In this document: positions 18,707 to 28,261 of the stretch, piece after piece
Layout of the letters: the number at the start of each line of letters is the position of its first letter
Numbering within the stretch: the stretch's first letter is position 1
NCBI RefSeq assembly: GCF_001891085.1
Contig: NZ_JXUP01000001.1
Span: 282,239-346,238, forward strand
Source: Campylobacter concisus
GTDB lineage: Bacteria > Campylobacterota > Campylobacteria > Campylobacterales > Campylobacteraceae
Direction of reading: 5' to 3'
Length of the DNA stretch: 64,000 bases
The notes under the pieces: generated by a model
What the model was told of the DNA's origin: nothing
The model's database searches: none
Seen by the model: the letters and a program-made list of their open reading frames with translations, nothing else
Program-made: the position numbers and the translations under genes

Positions 18707-19891
18707 TTGAGCTCACTTGCACTGATGTTTAGACCAAAAAACTTGGATAAAATTTGCGGACAAAAGGCGGTTAAAGCGGCATTTTTAAAATTTATAGCCT
18801 CTAGCAAAATCCCACACTCCATCTTTTATGGTCCAGCAGGCTGTGGCAAGACGAGCTTTGCAAGAGCTGTGGCGAGTGGGGCAAACTACGACTTTTACGA
18901 ATTTGATGGCGGAAATTTAAAGATAGATGACTTTCGCAAAATTTTAAAAAACTACGAAAACGCCTTAAATAAGCCACTCTTTTTCATAGACGAGATCCAC
19001 AGACTTAGCAAAACCCAACAAGAAGCACTGCTAATTCCCATGGAAAACTACAAAGCCCTAGTCATCGGCGCTAGCACGGAAAATCCCTTTTTCACACTAA
19101 GCTCAGGCATCAGAAGTCGCTCGATGCTATTTGAGTTTAGGCCGCTTAGCAGCAACGACTTTGAGGAGCTTCTTGGCAAGATCAGGGAGCAAATTTCATT
19201 TAGCATAGATGAAGAGGCAAAGGAGTATCTCTTTAAAAGTAGTGGCGGCGACGCAAGAGCTATGCTAAATTTATTAGAATTTGCCGTCACACTTGATGAA
19301 AATGTGAGCTTAGAAAATTTAAAAACACTTCGCCAAAACGCCCTAAAAGAGGGAGCAAAAGAGGACGACACGCACTACGAGCTAGCAAGTGCTTTTATAA
19401 AAAGCCTGCGTGGCAGCGACGAAAACGCCGTCATATACTATCTTGCAAGACTCATAGACTCTGGCGAGAGTGCAGACTTCATCGCTAGAAGGATGGCGAT
19501 ATTTGCCAGCGAAGACATCGGCAACGCAAATCCAAATGCACTAAATTTAGCTGCCAGCACGCTTAGCGCGGTAAAAGAGATAGGTTTTCCAGAGGCTAGG
19601 ATCATACTGGCTCAGTGTGCTATCTATCTAGCCAGCTCGCCAAAGTCAAACTCCAGCTACAACGCGATAAATGCCGCACTAAGATACGTGCAAAGCGAGG
19701 AAATTTTAAAAATTCCACCATATCTAAAAAATCACACAAAAGAGAGCAAGGACTACCTTTATCCGCATGATTTTGGCGGCTGGGTCGAGCAAAAATATCT
19801 AGAAAAACCGCTCGTTTTTTACAAAAGCAAGGGCATAGGCTTTGAAAAAACGCTAAATGAGTGGCTAGAAAAGATAAGGTCTAAGGGCTAA
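18707..19891 (+). CDS. rarA: Replication-associated recombination protein A (AAA ATPase)
   Basis: A 394-residue RarA/MgsA/WRNIP1-family AAA+ ATPase that acts at stalled replication forks. Walker A is GPAGCGKTSFA, Walker B is LFFIDEIHRL, and the sensor segment is GASTENPFF; the C-terminal tetramerisation domain carries DIGNANPNALNLA and YPHDFGGWV. The start is TTG at 18707 with AAAGGAG upstream. Slightly shorter than E. coli RarA. Confidence 0.95.
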   Translation: MSSLALMFRPKNLDKICGQKAVKAAFLKFIASSKIPHSIFYGPAGCGKTSFARAVASGANYDFYEFDGGNLKIDDFRKILKNYENALNKPLFFIDEIHRLSKTQQEALLIPMENYKALVIGASTENPFFTLSSGIRSRSMLFEFRPLSSNDFEELLGKIREQISFSIDEEAKEYLFKSSGGDARAMLNLLEFAVTLDENVSLENLKTLRQNALKEGAKEDDTHYELASAFIKSLRGSDENAVIYYLARLIDSGESADFIARRMAIFASEDIGNANPNALNLAASTLSAVKEIGFPEARIILAQCAIYLASSPKSNSSYNAINAALRYVQSEEILKIPPYLKNHTKESKDYLYPHDFGGWVEQKYLEKPLVFYKSKGIGFEKTLNEWLEKIRSKG

Positions 19892-19954
19892 ATTTTGGGC
19901 TTTACTCTGTCGGATTTATGGAGCAAATTTTAAAAGAAATGTAAATAAACTAGC

Positions 19955-20127
19955 AAAATTTAGCGTACATCGCAAATTTAAAGATAGAATACGTGCCTTG
20001 GGATAGATTAACGACGGCTTATGGCAGAGCAAGCAGCTTTCCAGAAATTTTTAAACAACTTTGGGCGGCGATCGGCGAGAAAAATTTGACGCAAAGTTTG
20101 GCTACCGACAGGTCAAATAGCGGATAA
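19955..20127 (+). pseudogene. Gene fragment with VPWDRLTTAYG motif
   Basis: An open stretch without a start encodes IANLKIEYVPWDRLTTAYG followed by RASSFPEIFKQLWAAIGEKN and a stop at 20125. It is preceded by stops in this frame and looks like the N-terminal part of a protein whose remaining sequence is missing. The VPW.RL..AYGRA pattern is one I associate with uncharacterised bacterial proteins, some near toxin-immunity loci, but I cannot name the family with confidence. Confidence 0.45.
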
Positions 20128-20551
20128 AATATGGCAAATCCAGCAAATAACAACGAAGCAAAATTTAACGCCAAAGCTTTTTAAACGCCTTTGATAAAAT
20201 TTTCAACAAAACCAATAGCCAAATACGTTTTGCCAAGTTATATCCACGCAATAAAGATTGCAAATTTCTCACAAAAGCCATCTAAAATACATAAAAACCT
20301 AATTTTAAGATCCAAAAATCAAGAAATAATTTTAGTCCTCATAAGCCGTCTTTGCGGAATAAATTTAGAAATTATCAATCAAAAAACGCCTTAGAGCGTA
20401 AAAATATTGGTCACAAAATCTTGTTAGTAAAAGCAAGTTCACCGCGAGTAAGCCGAAAACTAGCGCAAAATTTTAAACCAAGCTAAAAAATTTTTCTTAT
20501 TTATTTTAATTTTATATTTTTTTAAATATACTCGCTCTCTAAACTACACCA
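20128..20551. other. Intergenic stretch with no intact gene
   Basis: About 420 AT-rich bases. Only short open stretches with poor coding character are visible, and the last 60 bases (TTATTTATTTTAATTTTATATTTTT region at 20496-20525) probably hold the promoter of the symporter gene. On the minus strand a few short peptides can be read but none continues; it may be old gene ruins. Confidence 0.5.
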
Positions 20552-21985
20552 ATGAAAGTCAAGAAAATGCCTACAAATTTTGCTGAAATTTTAAATAATT
20601 GCGTTGAGAGTATAAATTCATTTCTTTGGGGTCCATACTTCCTTATCGCCCTACTTTGCGGCACTGGACTATTTTTTACTATTAGGCTTGGGTTTGTTCA
20701 AATTTTTAAGTTTAAAATGGGCTTAAAAGAGCTTTTTGGGAATTTCTCGCTTCACGGCGAAGCTGCTGGTAAGGCCGGTATGAGCCAGTTTCAAGCAGTT
20801 GCAACTGCGATCGCCGCACAAGTTGGCACTGGCAATCTAGTAGGTGCGACAACAGCTCTTATCATGGGTGGTCCTGGAGCGATATTTTGGATGTGGTGCG
20901 CTGCGTTTTTAGGCATGGCTACAAATTTTGCTGAAATTTGTCTAGCTCAAATTTACCGCACAAAAGACGATAGCGGGCACACGATAGGCGGTCCGGCATT
21001 TTATATAAGTCGTGGATTAAAGGGAAAATGGGCAAAAATTTTAGCTGGCTTTTTCGCTATCGCTATCATTATCGCACTTGGATTTATAGGCAATATGGTG
21101 CAAGCAAACTCGATCTCAGATGGCTTTAAAGGTGCCTTTGGCATACCTCAGTGGATAACTGGAGCTTTTTTAGCAATCGTCTGCGCAGTCATCTTTATAG
21201 GTGGCGTAAAGGCGATCGCAAGAGTAGCTGAAAAGATCGTGCCTTTGATGGCTTTACTTTATGTAGGTGTTGGGCTAATCATTATCGCTTTAAATTTTCA
21301 CGAAATTCCAGATGCAGTTTTGCTTATCTATAAAGCAGCATTTGATCCTTCAGCTGCGTGGGGTGGAGCGACTGGAGCTAGCATAGCGGCTGCGATGAGA
21401 TACGGCATCGCAAGGGGTCTTTTTAGCAATGAAGCTGGCATGGGCTCAACTCCGCACGCACACGCCGCAGCTAATGTCAAACACCCGGTCGATCAAGCAG
21501 TACTTGGCATAATGAGCGTATTTGTAGATACTTTTATCGTTTTAAATATCACCGTTTTTGTAGTGCTTACTGCAAATGTTATTAGCTTTGAAAATGGCAA
21601 AGCAGTCTTTACAGGCATAACCTTAGTGCAAGAGGCTTTCTCATCGCATATCTTTGGCAAGGTTGGCGGATATAGTTTCGTAGCTGTTTGCCTATTTTTC
21701 TTTGCATTTACAACGATTCTTGGATGGTACTATTTTGCTGAGATCAACGTAAGATACCTTCTTGGGGCAAAAGCGGTCAGAGCTTTTCAAATTTTAGTAG
21801 TCGTTTTTGTATTTTTGGGAAGCTTGCAAAAGGTTGATTTTGTCTGGAGCCTAGCAGATATGTTCAATGGCTTGATGGTCGTACCAAATTTAATTGCCAT
21901 CATCATTTTAAGCCCTATCGTGGCAAAGCTTTTAAAAGATCACGATGCTGGCAAAGAGTATGATGTGAAAGATTATTTGAAATAA
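20552..21985 (+). CDS. Sodium:alanine/glycine symporter (AGCS family)
   Basis: A 477-residue membrane protein of the alanine/glycine:cation symporter family with about ten membrane spans. Family landmarks are QFQAVATAIAAQVGTGNLVG (cation and substrate site), GGPGAIFWMWCAAFLGMATN, and ARGLFSNEAGMGSTPHAHAA. It probably imports alanine, glycine or serine with sodium. A second ATG at 20567 (MPTNFAE) is also possible, as the AAGTCAAGAAA before it resembles a weak ribosome site. Confidence 0.9.
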   Translation: MKVKKMPTNFAEILNNCVESINSFLWGPYFLIALLCGTGLFFTIRLGFVQIFKFKMGLKELFGNFSLHGEAAGKAGMSQFQAVATAIAAQVGTGNLVGATTALIMGGPGAIFWMWCAAFLGMATNFAEICLAQIYRTKDDSGHTIGGPAFYISRGLKGKWAKILAGFFAIAIIIALGFIGNMVQANSISDGFKGAFGIPQWITGAFLAIVCAVIFIGGVKAIARVAEKIVPLMALLYVGVGLIIIALNFHEIPDAVLLIYKAAFDPSAAWGGATGASIAAAMRYGIARGLFSNEAGMGSTPHAHAAANVKHPVDQAVLGIMSVFVDTFIVLNITVFVVLTANVISFENGKAVFTGITLVQEAFSSHIFGKVGGYSFVAVCLFFFAFTTILGWYYFAEINVRYLLGAKAVRAFQILVVVFVFLGSLQKVDFVWSLADMFNGLMVVPNLIAIIILSPIVAKLLKDHDAGKEYDVKDYLK

Positions 21986-22059
21986 ATCTTTACCGCATCT
22001 TTAGAAAATTTACTAATAATTAATTTTTAAATCTCTTGTTTAGGATGTTTTATTAGAAG

Positions 22060-22135
22060 TGGTGGCCCCGAATGGACTCGAACCATCGACCACTACCATG
22101 TCAAGGTAGTGCTCTACCAACTGAGCTACGGGACC
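22060..22135 (-). tRNA. tRNA-Val (anticodon GAC)
   Basis: A 76-base cloverleaf read on the minus strand: acceptor GGTCCCG pairs with CGGGGCC, D arm with AGCTCAGTTGGTAGAGC, anticodon stem ACTACC/GGTAGT around loop TTGACAT (anticodon GAC), and T arm GGTTCGAGTCC. The 3' CCA is encoded. It lies between the symporter gene and the glycan operon. Confidence 0.95.
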
Positions 22136-22219
22136 AAAGATTTGGGATTATATTTTATTTTCTATTTTATTTAGCTTAATTCCTTGGTAATTAAATTTAT
22201 TTATAACCAGTAAATGCAA

Positions 22220-22507
22220 TGGAAAAATTAGAATTAGCTGGCGCTTACTTTGTAGTTATCGGCAAAGATGAAAACTACCCGGTCAATATCGGCAACTCAC
22301 ATGTCGTCATAAAAACTCCTTTATAGCGATAAAGAGCTAAAATGTGTAAGCTGTCTCTATGATACAGGTCACAGCACTGGTTTTAGAAACTACCTTGAGT
22401 ACTGGAAGCCTTCATATAAAATTTACGATAAGAAGATGCTTGAAAAGAGGATAGAAACTAAGCAAAAATTCTTCAAAGATGAGTTTAAGCCTACAAAAGA
22501 TGAATAG
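22220..22507 (+). pseudogene. Decayed hypothetical gene
   Basis: Starting at ATG 22220 a frame gives MEKLELAGAYFVVIGKDENY..NIGNSHVVIKT before a stop at about 22325; after a frameshift the sequence continues LYSDKELKCVSCLYDTGH followed by STGFRNYLEYWKPSYKIYDK and ends DEFKPTKDE at 22505. The two parts together look like one former protein of about 95 residues or the remains of a longer one. Family unknown. Confidence 0.5.
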
Positions 22508-22583
22508 GAATTTTTAAAACAAAAGGCCAATAAGAACAATATAAAAACTAGTTGGTGGACTAGTGGGTTAGAAGTCTAGCTTA

Positions 22584-22611
22584 AAAAACTAACCAGCTTG
22601 TCTTAGTTTTT
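22584..22611. terminator. Bidirectional terminator
   Basis: AAAAACTAA at 22584-22592 pairs with TTAGTTTTT at 22603-22611 around a 10-base loop. The stem arms themselves give a U-run on either strand. It sits at the end of the minus-strand glycan operon, 80 bases past its last stop. Confidence 0.6.
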
Positions 22612-22689
22612 ATTATTTAAATCACGATAAGTTTGCTAAAATCCAGTCAATATAAATTTTTAAATTAAAAATCTAAAAATGGCAATGTG

Positions 22690-23820
22690 CTATTTCCCAA
22701 TAATAATCTTTGCAAGTCTTTCATTCTTTTCATTTATATTAAATTTTACTTCAGCTATTTTTCTGCTTTCCATACCCATTTGGACTATCATTTCTGAATT
22801 TTGTATAAAATAAATCATCTTTTGTGCCAAAATTTTACTATCAAATGGCGGCACCAAGAATCCATTTACTCCATCTTCAACAGTTTCTTTGCATCCTACA
22901 CTATTTGTGGTTATTACTGCCCTTCCTATCGCCATAGCTTCCTGCGTACTTCTTGGTACACCTTCTCTGTAATACGAAGGCAAGACAAAAATGGAACTAT
23001 TTACTATCCGTTCTTTTATATCATTTACGAAGCCAGGATATATAACTACGTCACTATCAAGATAAGGTTTTAGCTCTTCTTGCGTTAATCCAAATGGATT
23101 GTGCTCATCAAAACTACCAAATATATAAAACTTTACATCTTTATATTTTTCTTTTACGATTTTAGCTGCCTCTAAATACTCAAATATTCCCTTTTCTGCA
23201 AGAAGTCTTGCTATAAAAATAAAACTTATAGGATCAGTTGGTGCTTTAGTATATGAGAATTTATCAAGATCAACACCTATACCGCCTAATATATTTATGG
23301 ACTTTACTTTTATATCAAATCTATCAATCAAGTCCTTTTTATCGTCATTATTTAAAAATATAAGCTCGTCAAGAAATGGTAGTGAAATTTTATATAAAAG
23401 AACTTGTATAGTTTTGATGATTTTCGCCTTTTTTGTTTGCCCATTTTTATAAACCGTAAAAGCCCCACCGAGCCCTTCTATCATGCCTACTATTCGTGGT
23501 ACTCTTGCTATTTTTGCGGCTATAGTTGCAAAAATAACTGGTTTAACAAAAAAAGAAAAAATCGCATCTGGCCTATGCTGCCTAAATAGCTTAACCAAAT
23601 CATATGTAGCAACGAGATCTTTACATGGGTTTAGTCCTTTTGTATTTAAAGTGTGGTCAAGCGGTATTGCACCTAATGAGATTATTTTTTTTCTACTTTC
23701 TTCATTGTAGTCACTAACTAAACAGTAGACATCATGCCCTTTTGATACAAGTAGTTTTATGAGCTCTTCTCTGAAATTTATCATCATAGACGAGACATTA
23801 CCGATTATAAAAATTTTCAT
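22690..23820 (-). CDS. Glycosyltransferase family 4 (PglA-like)
   Basis: A 376-residue GT-B glycosyltransferase, probably cytoplasmic-face and lipid-linked-substrate specific. IFIIGNVSSMMINFREEL opens the N-terminal fold and the C-terminal UDP-sugar site carries FIARLLAEKGI, PSYYREGVPRSTQEAMA (the EX7E motif) and GFLVPP. Overall it resembles Campylobacter PglA-type GalNAc transferases, which add to undecaprenyl-linked bacillosamine, but the donor cannot be told. I chose ATG 23820 because GGAG lies 5 bases upstream; an ATG 15 bases earlier lacks this. Last gene of the operon. Confidence 0.88.
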   Translation of the reverse strand: MKIFIIGNVSSMMINFREELIKLLVSKGHDVYCLVSDYNEESRKKIISLGAIPLDHTLNTKGLNPCKDLVATYDLVKLFRQHRPDAIFSFFVKPVIFATIAAKIARVPRIVGMIEGLGGAFTVYKNGQTKKAKIIKTIQVLLYKISLPFLDELIFLNNDDKKDLIDRFDIKVKSINILGGIGVDLDKFSYTKAPTDPISFIFIARLLAEKGIFEYLEAAKIVKEKYKDVKFYIFGSFDEHNPFGLTQEELKPYLDSDVVIYPGFVNDIKERIVNSSIFVLPSYYREGVPRSTQEAMAIGRAVITTNSVGCKETVEDGVNGFLVPPFDSKILAQKMIYFIQNSEMIVQMGMESRKIAEVKFNINEKNERLAKIIIGK

Positions 23821-23841
23821 AGCAACTCCAATCATATGAAT

Positions 23842-24822
23842 CTAAAAATTTCTAAGCCTAATAAATACTTTTTTTGCAAAAACAAAAATTTGCGGAAACC
23901 CTATAAAAACAGTGCTATATAAAATTTTATAAATTATATTTCTATTGATTTGAAAAACATATTTTATATTATTTGCTTCTGGGCATATGGCATTTATTTG
24001 TTTTTTAAAATCACTTTCAGAATAATCCAAAGTAAATTTTAAAATAGTAGGAATGTGAAATTTAAAATATTCATCGAAAAGATCTTTTTGTATCAAAAAA
24101 TTCTTTACAGCTCTGCTAAAATCAGCAAAATCATCAAGAGCTTTTTTATTATTTGAAAAACTACTAGAAAGCGAATTAGGATTTGTTCTATAGTGATAAA
24201 ATGGTTTTGCAATGTGAGTAATTTTTTTTGCCCAATAAAAAAGCTGTAAATTTACAAAACTATCTTCACAGTGCGAAAAATATGGAAATTCAATATTTTC
24301 ATAAAGCTCTCTTTTAACCAATTTATCACACATGGAAACAGAAATTTCATGAGATAAAATAGCTTTTACGAAGTTCAAATTAGACTTTGGATGATTTTTT
24401 GTATAAAAAAAACTTTTTGCGATACTTTTTTTATTAAATTCTTTAATATAGTCAAAACAAACTATGTCCGCATAACTTTTTCTAGCTTCATTAATCAAAG
24501 AACTTACCATATCTTTATCGACCCAGTCGTCACTATCTACAAACAAAACATATTTACCACTTGAAGCATCCAAACCGTATTTTCTAGTAAGACTTGATCC
24601 ACTATTTTTTATATTGTTGATAATTTTTATATCATCTTTTCTATTTGGGTATCTTTCAATAATATCCTTCAAAATTTTCATAGAACTATCTGGAGTGCAA
24701 TCATTTACAAAAATGTACTCTATATTGTTATAGTCTTGCTCTAAAAGCGTAGTTGCACATTTTTCTATATATTTCTCCACATTATATATAGGAACTATTA
24801 TAGAAACATTATATTTTTCCAT
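23842..24822 (-). CDS. Glycosyltransferase family 2
   Basis: A 326-residue GT-A glycosyltransferase. SIIVPIYNVEKYIEKCATTL opens the nucleotide-binding fold; VNDCTPDSS and FVDSDDWVDKDM carry the DXD-type metal site and YADIVCFDYI continues the core. The C-terminus has a short hydrophobic helix (FIGFPQIFVFA), perhaps membrane-associated. The stop of the upstream gene overlaps its start by one base. Donor and acceptor are unknown. Confidence 0.9.
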   Translation of the reverse strand: MEKYNVSIIVPIYNVEKYIEKCATTLLEQDYNNIEYIFVNDCTPDSSMKILKDIIERYPNRKDDIKIINNIKNSGSSLTRKYGLDASSGKYVLFVDSDDWVDKDMVSSLINEARKSYADIVCFDYIKEFNKKSIAKSFFYTKNHPKSNLNFVKAILSHEISVSMCDKLVKRELYENIEFPYFSHCEDSFVNLQLFYWAKKITHIAKPFYHYRTNPNSLSSSFSNNKKALDDFADFSRAVKNFLIQKDLFDEYFKFHIPTILKFTLDYSESDFKKQINAICPEANNIKYVFQINRNIIYKILYSTVFIGFPQIFVFAKKVFIRLRNF

Positions 24823-25814
24823 TATTTGCCTTTGAGAACACTAGCTACGCCAAACCAAAAATAGCTATAAAATATAGCTCTAATATCTTTATGGCAAATA
24901 AGATTATACAACCATCTTCTACCAAGTACTTGTTTTAAAGTAGTCAAGTCTACTACTTGTTTATTCTCACTGGCTTTTAAAATTTTATCAAAGTAGTTCT
25001 TTATACGTTTTAATTCGATTTTATTATTTTTTATTCTTGCATTATCGGATATTATAAAATGTACTTTCATATCTTCTTCGTTTATACTTAAATCAACTGC
25101 CTTAAGAGCTTCTTTAAAAATATCTTTTAATACGTTATATCTTTTTGAACAATCCTTGTCTGATAATCTTGTAATGCTTGTTTCTAAAAATCTATATTTT
25201 AAGAGTATTTCTGGGATATTATAAAATTTACCAACCTTTGCAAGCTGAGTCCAAAGATGATAATCTTCTGCATTTTTAAACCTTTCATCATACAAAATAT
25301 TATTATTTGTAAAGGCATCTTTTCTAATCATTACTGATGGATGAGCAAAACAACAAGAAACAAGCAAATTTGCTTTTATTTGTTTGTCGTGTTCAAAATA
25401 TCTAGCAACTTTTTCATTTATATTTTCCCCAAAAATATTTATCCAACTTCCGCAAACAACTATATCTTTTTCATGCTCCATCACCTGCAGTTGTTTTTCT
25501 ATCCTAAACGGCAAACTTATATCATCTGCATCCATTCTTACTATATACTCACCTCTTGCTTTTGCTATCCCCTCATTTAAGCTCGATATTAGTCCTCTAT
25601 TTTCCCTGCTGACTAAAACTATGCGATCATCTTCATTCTTATATTTTTTAATTATTTCCAGGCTCCTATCATTTGAGCCATCATTGATAATGATAAATTC
25701 AAAATTATTATATGTTTGTTCCAATATGCTTCGTATAGCAGCATCTAAATATTTTTCAGCATTATACACAGACATCACAACAGACACGACTGGATTTTTA
25801 TTAATGTCTATCAT
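24822..25814 (-). CDS. Glycosyltransferase family 2
   Basis: A 330-residue GT-A enzyme. SVVMSVYNAEKYLDAAIRSI, INDGSNDRSLEIIKKY and VRMDADDISLPFRI (metal-binding DAD) mark the family 2 fold, with the acceptor-side HPSVMIRKDAF and DYHLWTQLAK. It belongs to the same tight operon and overlaps both neighbours. Only about a third of its residues resemble the next GT2, so it is not a recent duplicate. Sugar specificity is unknown. Confidence 0.9.
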   Translation of the reverse strand: MIDINKNPVVSVVMSVYNAEKYLDAAIRSILEQTYNNFEFIIINDGSNDRSLEIIKKYKNEDDRIVLVSRENRGLISSLNEGIAKARGEYIVRMDADDISLPFRIEKQLQVMEHEKDIVVCGSWINIFGENINEKVARYFEHDKQIKANLLVSCCFAHPSVMIRKDAFTNNNILYDERFKNAEDYHLWTQLAKVGKFYNIPEILLKYRFLETSITRLSDKDCSKRYNVLKDIFKEALKAVDLSINEEDMKVHFIISDNARIKNNKIELKRIKNYFDKILKASENKQVVDLTTLKQVLGRRWLYNLICHKDIRAIFYSYFWFGVASVLKGK

Positions 25815-27273
25815 TTTTTATATTACCCTTTAATACACCATATATTCTTTTTGCTATACAAAAAAGCCCAATACCTTTTAAAAAAATTATTAATTTTGCC
25901 CTAGCCTTTATATTTATATAGAATAAGTCCTGTTTGATTCCATTTATTAGTTTCTTTAAATTATTATTTTCTATCAAAGCTTCCATTATTTTACAATCAT
26001 TTATATCCTTTTTTTCATGGCGATTTTTTTTCATTTTATATAATTGAGCAAATGATACAAATTTTAAACCATTAAAATAAAAATAATTTGCTGGATTGTA
26101 AATAATATCGCTTTTTTCTTTTTTATGATACATCAATTCTTCATCGTGGGCTTCAAATTCCTTATTCTCAATTTTTATGCTTGAAAAATAATCTATATCA
26201 CGAGATTCTCTTAACCCATAAACGGATAAGATTATGCTGCCATCCAACACTACATCATCAGTATTAAGTTTATTATCCACTATAAACTTCTTAAATTTAT
26301 CTATATTTCTGTGAGTGGCAATATATTTATTTGGTTTTGCATAGTTTAAAAAGTGAATACTGTTATCATTTAAAACTATATGTGATGCTCTTATAGCTTC
26401 TTCTTTAGTGTCAGTTATATGTATAGAATGTTTTCCAATATCAAAAATATTTCTTATTTTATCTTTTATTTTTAATACATTATTTAAACTATCTTCTTGA
26501 AACACCACAATTCTTACCGGATTAAAATTAGTAAAACACTCTATAAGCTTGCCTTTGGACCCACTAAAATTATCCTCTACTCTACCCAACCACTCTTCTC
26601 CATAATATATTTGAGAAAGTAAATTGTGCGCACCATTTGGATTAAGTTTTATCTCTTTTTTATATACTATTCTTGGAACTATTTCTTCTATTTCTTCGTC
26701 ATGTCCTTGTGCCGTAGGCCATATAAAGGCAATGTATGTATTGTTAGCATATTCTATAAATTTAGTAACTACAGCATCTAAGATTTCATTCGACACATTT
26801 CGCTCATAGAAAAATTTATAGTTATAAATATGGTCTGCAGTCTCTATTTGCACACATCCAACATCTATATCCATATATATAGCACTAGAAACCCTATGTG
26901 CTCCATTTGCTATAGACTTATTTTTTGAAAGTGGCACAATAGTTTTACGACAGTCAAATCCATTTTTCTTAATACACTCAAAAGTAACATCAAATTCTTT
27001 TATGAAAGAATTAATACCATTTTTGTTTTTATTACCAAACTCAGTAAAATTCCCCAAACTAAACGCACGTATATGCTCTTCATAAACTTTTTTTGCAAAA
27101 GCACTATCCTTATTTATCATATCAAGGTATAAAAGTTTAAAGGCTAGGTCCAATCTAGTATGAGTTAATAAATTTATAGCTTTTATTGTTTTAATTTCAT
27201 AATAATCCTTGATTAGATCTCCTTGAAAATGTGGCTCAATTAGTTTTTTAAGATCATTTATAGCAATATTCAT
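25801..27273 (-). CDS. Unusual glycan-locus protein: ParB-like segment plus nucleotidyltransferase-like segment
   Basis: A 490-residue soluble protein of no named family that I recognise. Residues near 113-140 (IVPLSKNKSIANGAHRVSSA) resemble the nucleotide-binding NGxHRxxAA motif of ParB/sulfiredoxin-like folds. Near residue 345-365, LDGSIILSVYGLRESRDIDY resembles the GS..YG.R.S.DiD signature of nucleotidyltransferase-fold enzymes, which include LicD-type phosphotransferases. It overlaps both neighbours. Because the operon makes an activated phosphonate but has no obvious phosphonyl transferase, this is a candidate for that job; that is inference. Confidence 0.55.
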   Translation of the reverse strand: MNIAINDLKKLIEPHFQGDLIKDYYEIKTIKAINLLTHTRLDLAFKLLYLDMINKDSAFAKKVYEEHIRAFSLGNFTEFGNKNKNGINSFIKEFDVTFECIKKNGFDCRKTIVPLSKNKSIANGAHRVSSAIYMDIDVGCVQIETADHIYNYKFFYERNVSNEILDAVVTKFIEYANNTYIAFIWPTAQGHDEEIEEIVPRIVYKKEIKLNPNGAHNLLSQIYYGEEWLGRVEDNFSGSKGKLIECFTNFNPVRIVVFQEDSLNNVLKIKDKIRNIFDIGKHSIHITDTKEEAIRASHIVLNDNSIHFLNYAKPNKYIATHRNIDKFKKFIVDNKLNTDDVVLDGSIILSVYGLRESRDIDYFSSIKIENKEFEAHDEELMYHKKEKSDIIYNPANYFYFNGLKFVSFAQLYKMKKNRHEKKDINDCKIMEALIENNNLKKLINGIKQDLFYINIKARAKLIIFLKGIGLFCIAKRIYGVLKGNIKNDRH

Positions 27274-28261
27274 TTAAATGCTCCCTAATAATCTCTACTT
27301 CTTTTTTATATTTGGGATATTTTTCCCAAAGTCTAGTCCAATTTTTAGATACATCTGGATTAAAATATTGTCTTTTTTTTATATGTTCTTCTTCTGCTAA
27401 ACCTAGAAAATTATACAAACGCTCTAATGACTTATCATACTCGTATATAAGTTCTTCTATCATCATATAAACTACATTATCATTTTTTTTCTCTGTTTTT
27501 ATATGTTCCCTCATTGTCTTATACCAATTTATATATTCATATATATTAGTTGTGTCGCAGATATAAGATGCGCCATTCCAGTGCGTCTCATTCAACAAAA
27601 AAAGATCCCTTGGATCACGATCTACTACAATTACTTTTAAATTATCAACATAGTTAAAATATCTATTAGTATTAATAGACGGCACCAATTGATCTATGGC
27701 AATAAATTTATATTTATTATCTGTATCCAATAAACTAAAAAGTTTGCTAGTATACTTTTTAGTTTCGATATAAAATCTGTTTTTATCTGGAATAGAATAA
27801 TATTTATCAATCAGACGTATCTTTGGTGAAAATTCAAACGTATCTTTTTTTAATATTTTTTTTATCCCAAGCTGCATAATCGGATAAATTTTAAAGTACC
27901 ATAGTTTCAAAAAACTATTACTTACTTCATAATCACTCAATGCTTTCCTAAATCTTGCATCAACTAAAGAATTAATATATTCATTTGAATATTTAATAAA
28001 ATTTTCACCAAAAAATTTATTATAAAAAGCACTATGGGTTTTTATATATTTAATAAATTTGCTGATTGCCATACTAACTTTAGATCTATGATTCCCATCT
28101 ATTAAATAATACTCTAGATCAGATACCCCATCATAGTCTTGCAAGAACCAAAATTCAGCATCACCCATAGAAATTCCAGAATCAAACTCTTTAAGTAGAT
28201 CAGTTATGGCACTACTGCCCGTACCACCATAGCCAGTAGAGGTAATTATTTGTTTATGCAT
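27254..28261 (-). CDS. Sulfotransferase-like protein
   Basis: A 335-residue protein with the two signatures of PAPS-dependent sulfotransferases: an N-terminal phosphosulfate-binding loop GYGGTGSSAITDLL and, near residue 215, VIVVDRDPRDLFLLN, which matches the RxPRD 3'-phosphate-binding motif. No membrane span is evident, so it would act in the cytoplasm before export of the glycan. It overlaps the downstream gene by 20 bases and the upstream GT4 by 8. A sulfated sugar in the glycan is the natural inference. Confidence 0.75.
   Translation of the reverse strand: MHKQIITSTGYGGTGSSAITDLLKEFDSGISMGDAEFWFLQDYDGVSDLEYYLIDGNHRSKVSMAISKFIKYIKTHSAFYNKFFGENFIKYSNEYINSLVDARFRKALSDYEVSNSFLKLWYFKIYPIMQLGIKKILKKDTFEFSPKIRLIDKYYSIPDKNRFYIETKKYTSKLFSLLDTDNKYKFIAIDQLVPSINTNRYFNYVDNLKVIVVDRDPRDLFLLNETHWNGASYICDTTNIYEYINWYKTMREHIKTEKKNDNVVYMMIEELIYEYDKSLERLYNFLGLAEEEHIKKRQYFNPDVSKNWTRLWEKYPKYKKEVEIIREHLNEYCYK

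Noticed and set aside
22060..22689. tRNA-Val as an integration site of the glycan operon
   Set aside because: No integrase gene and no direct repeat of the tRNA 3' end were seen; the 3' end of the tRNA faces away from the operon.
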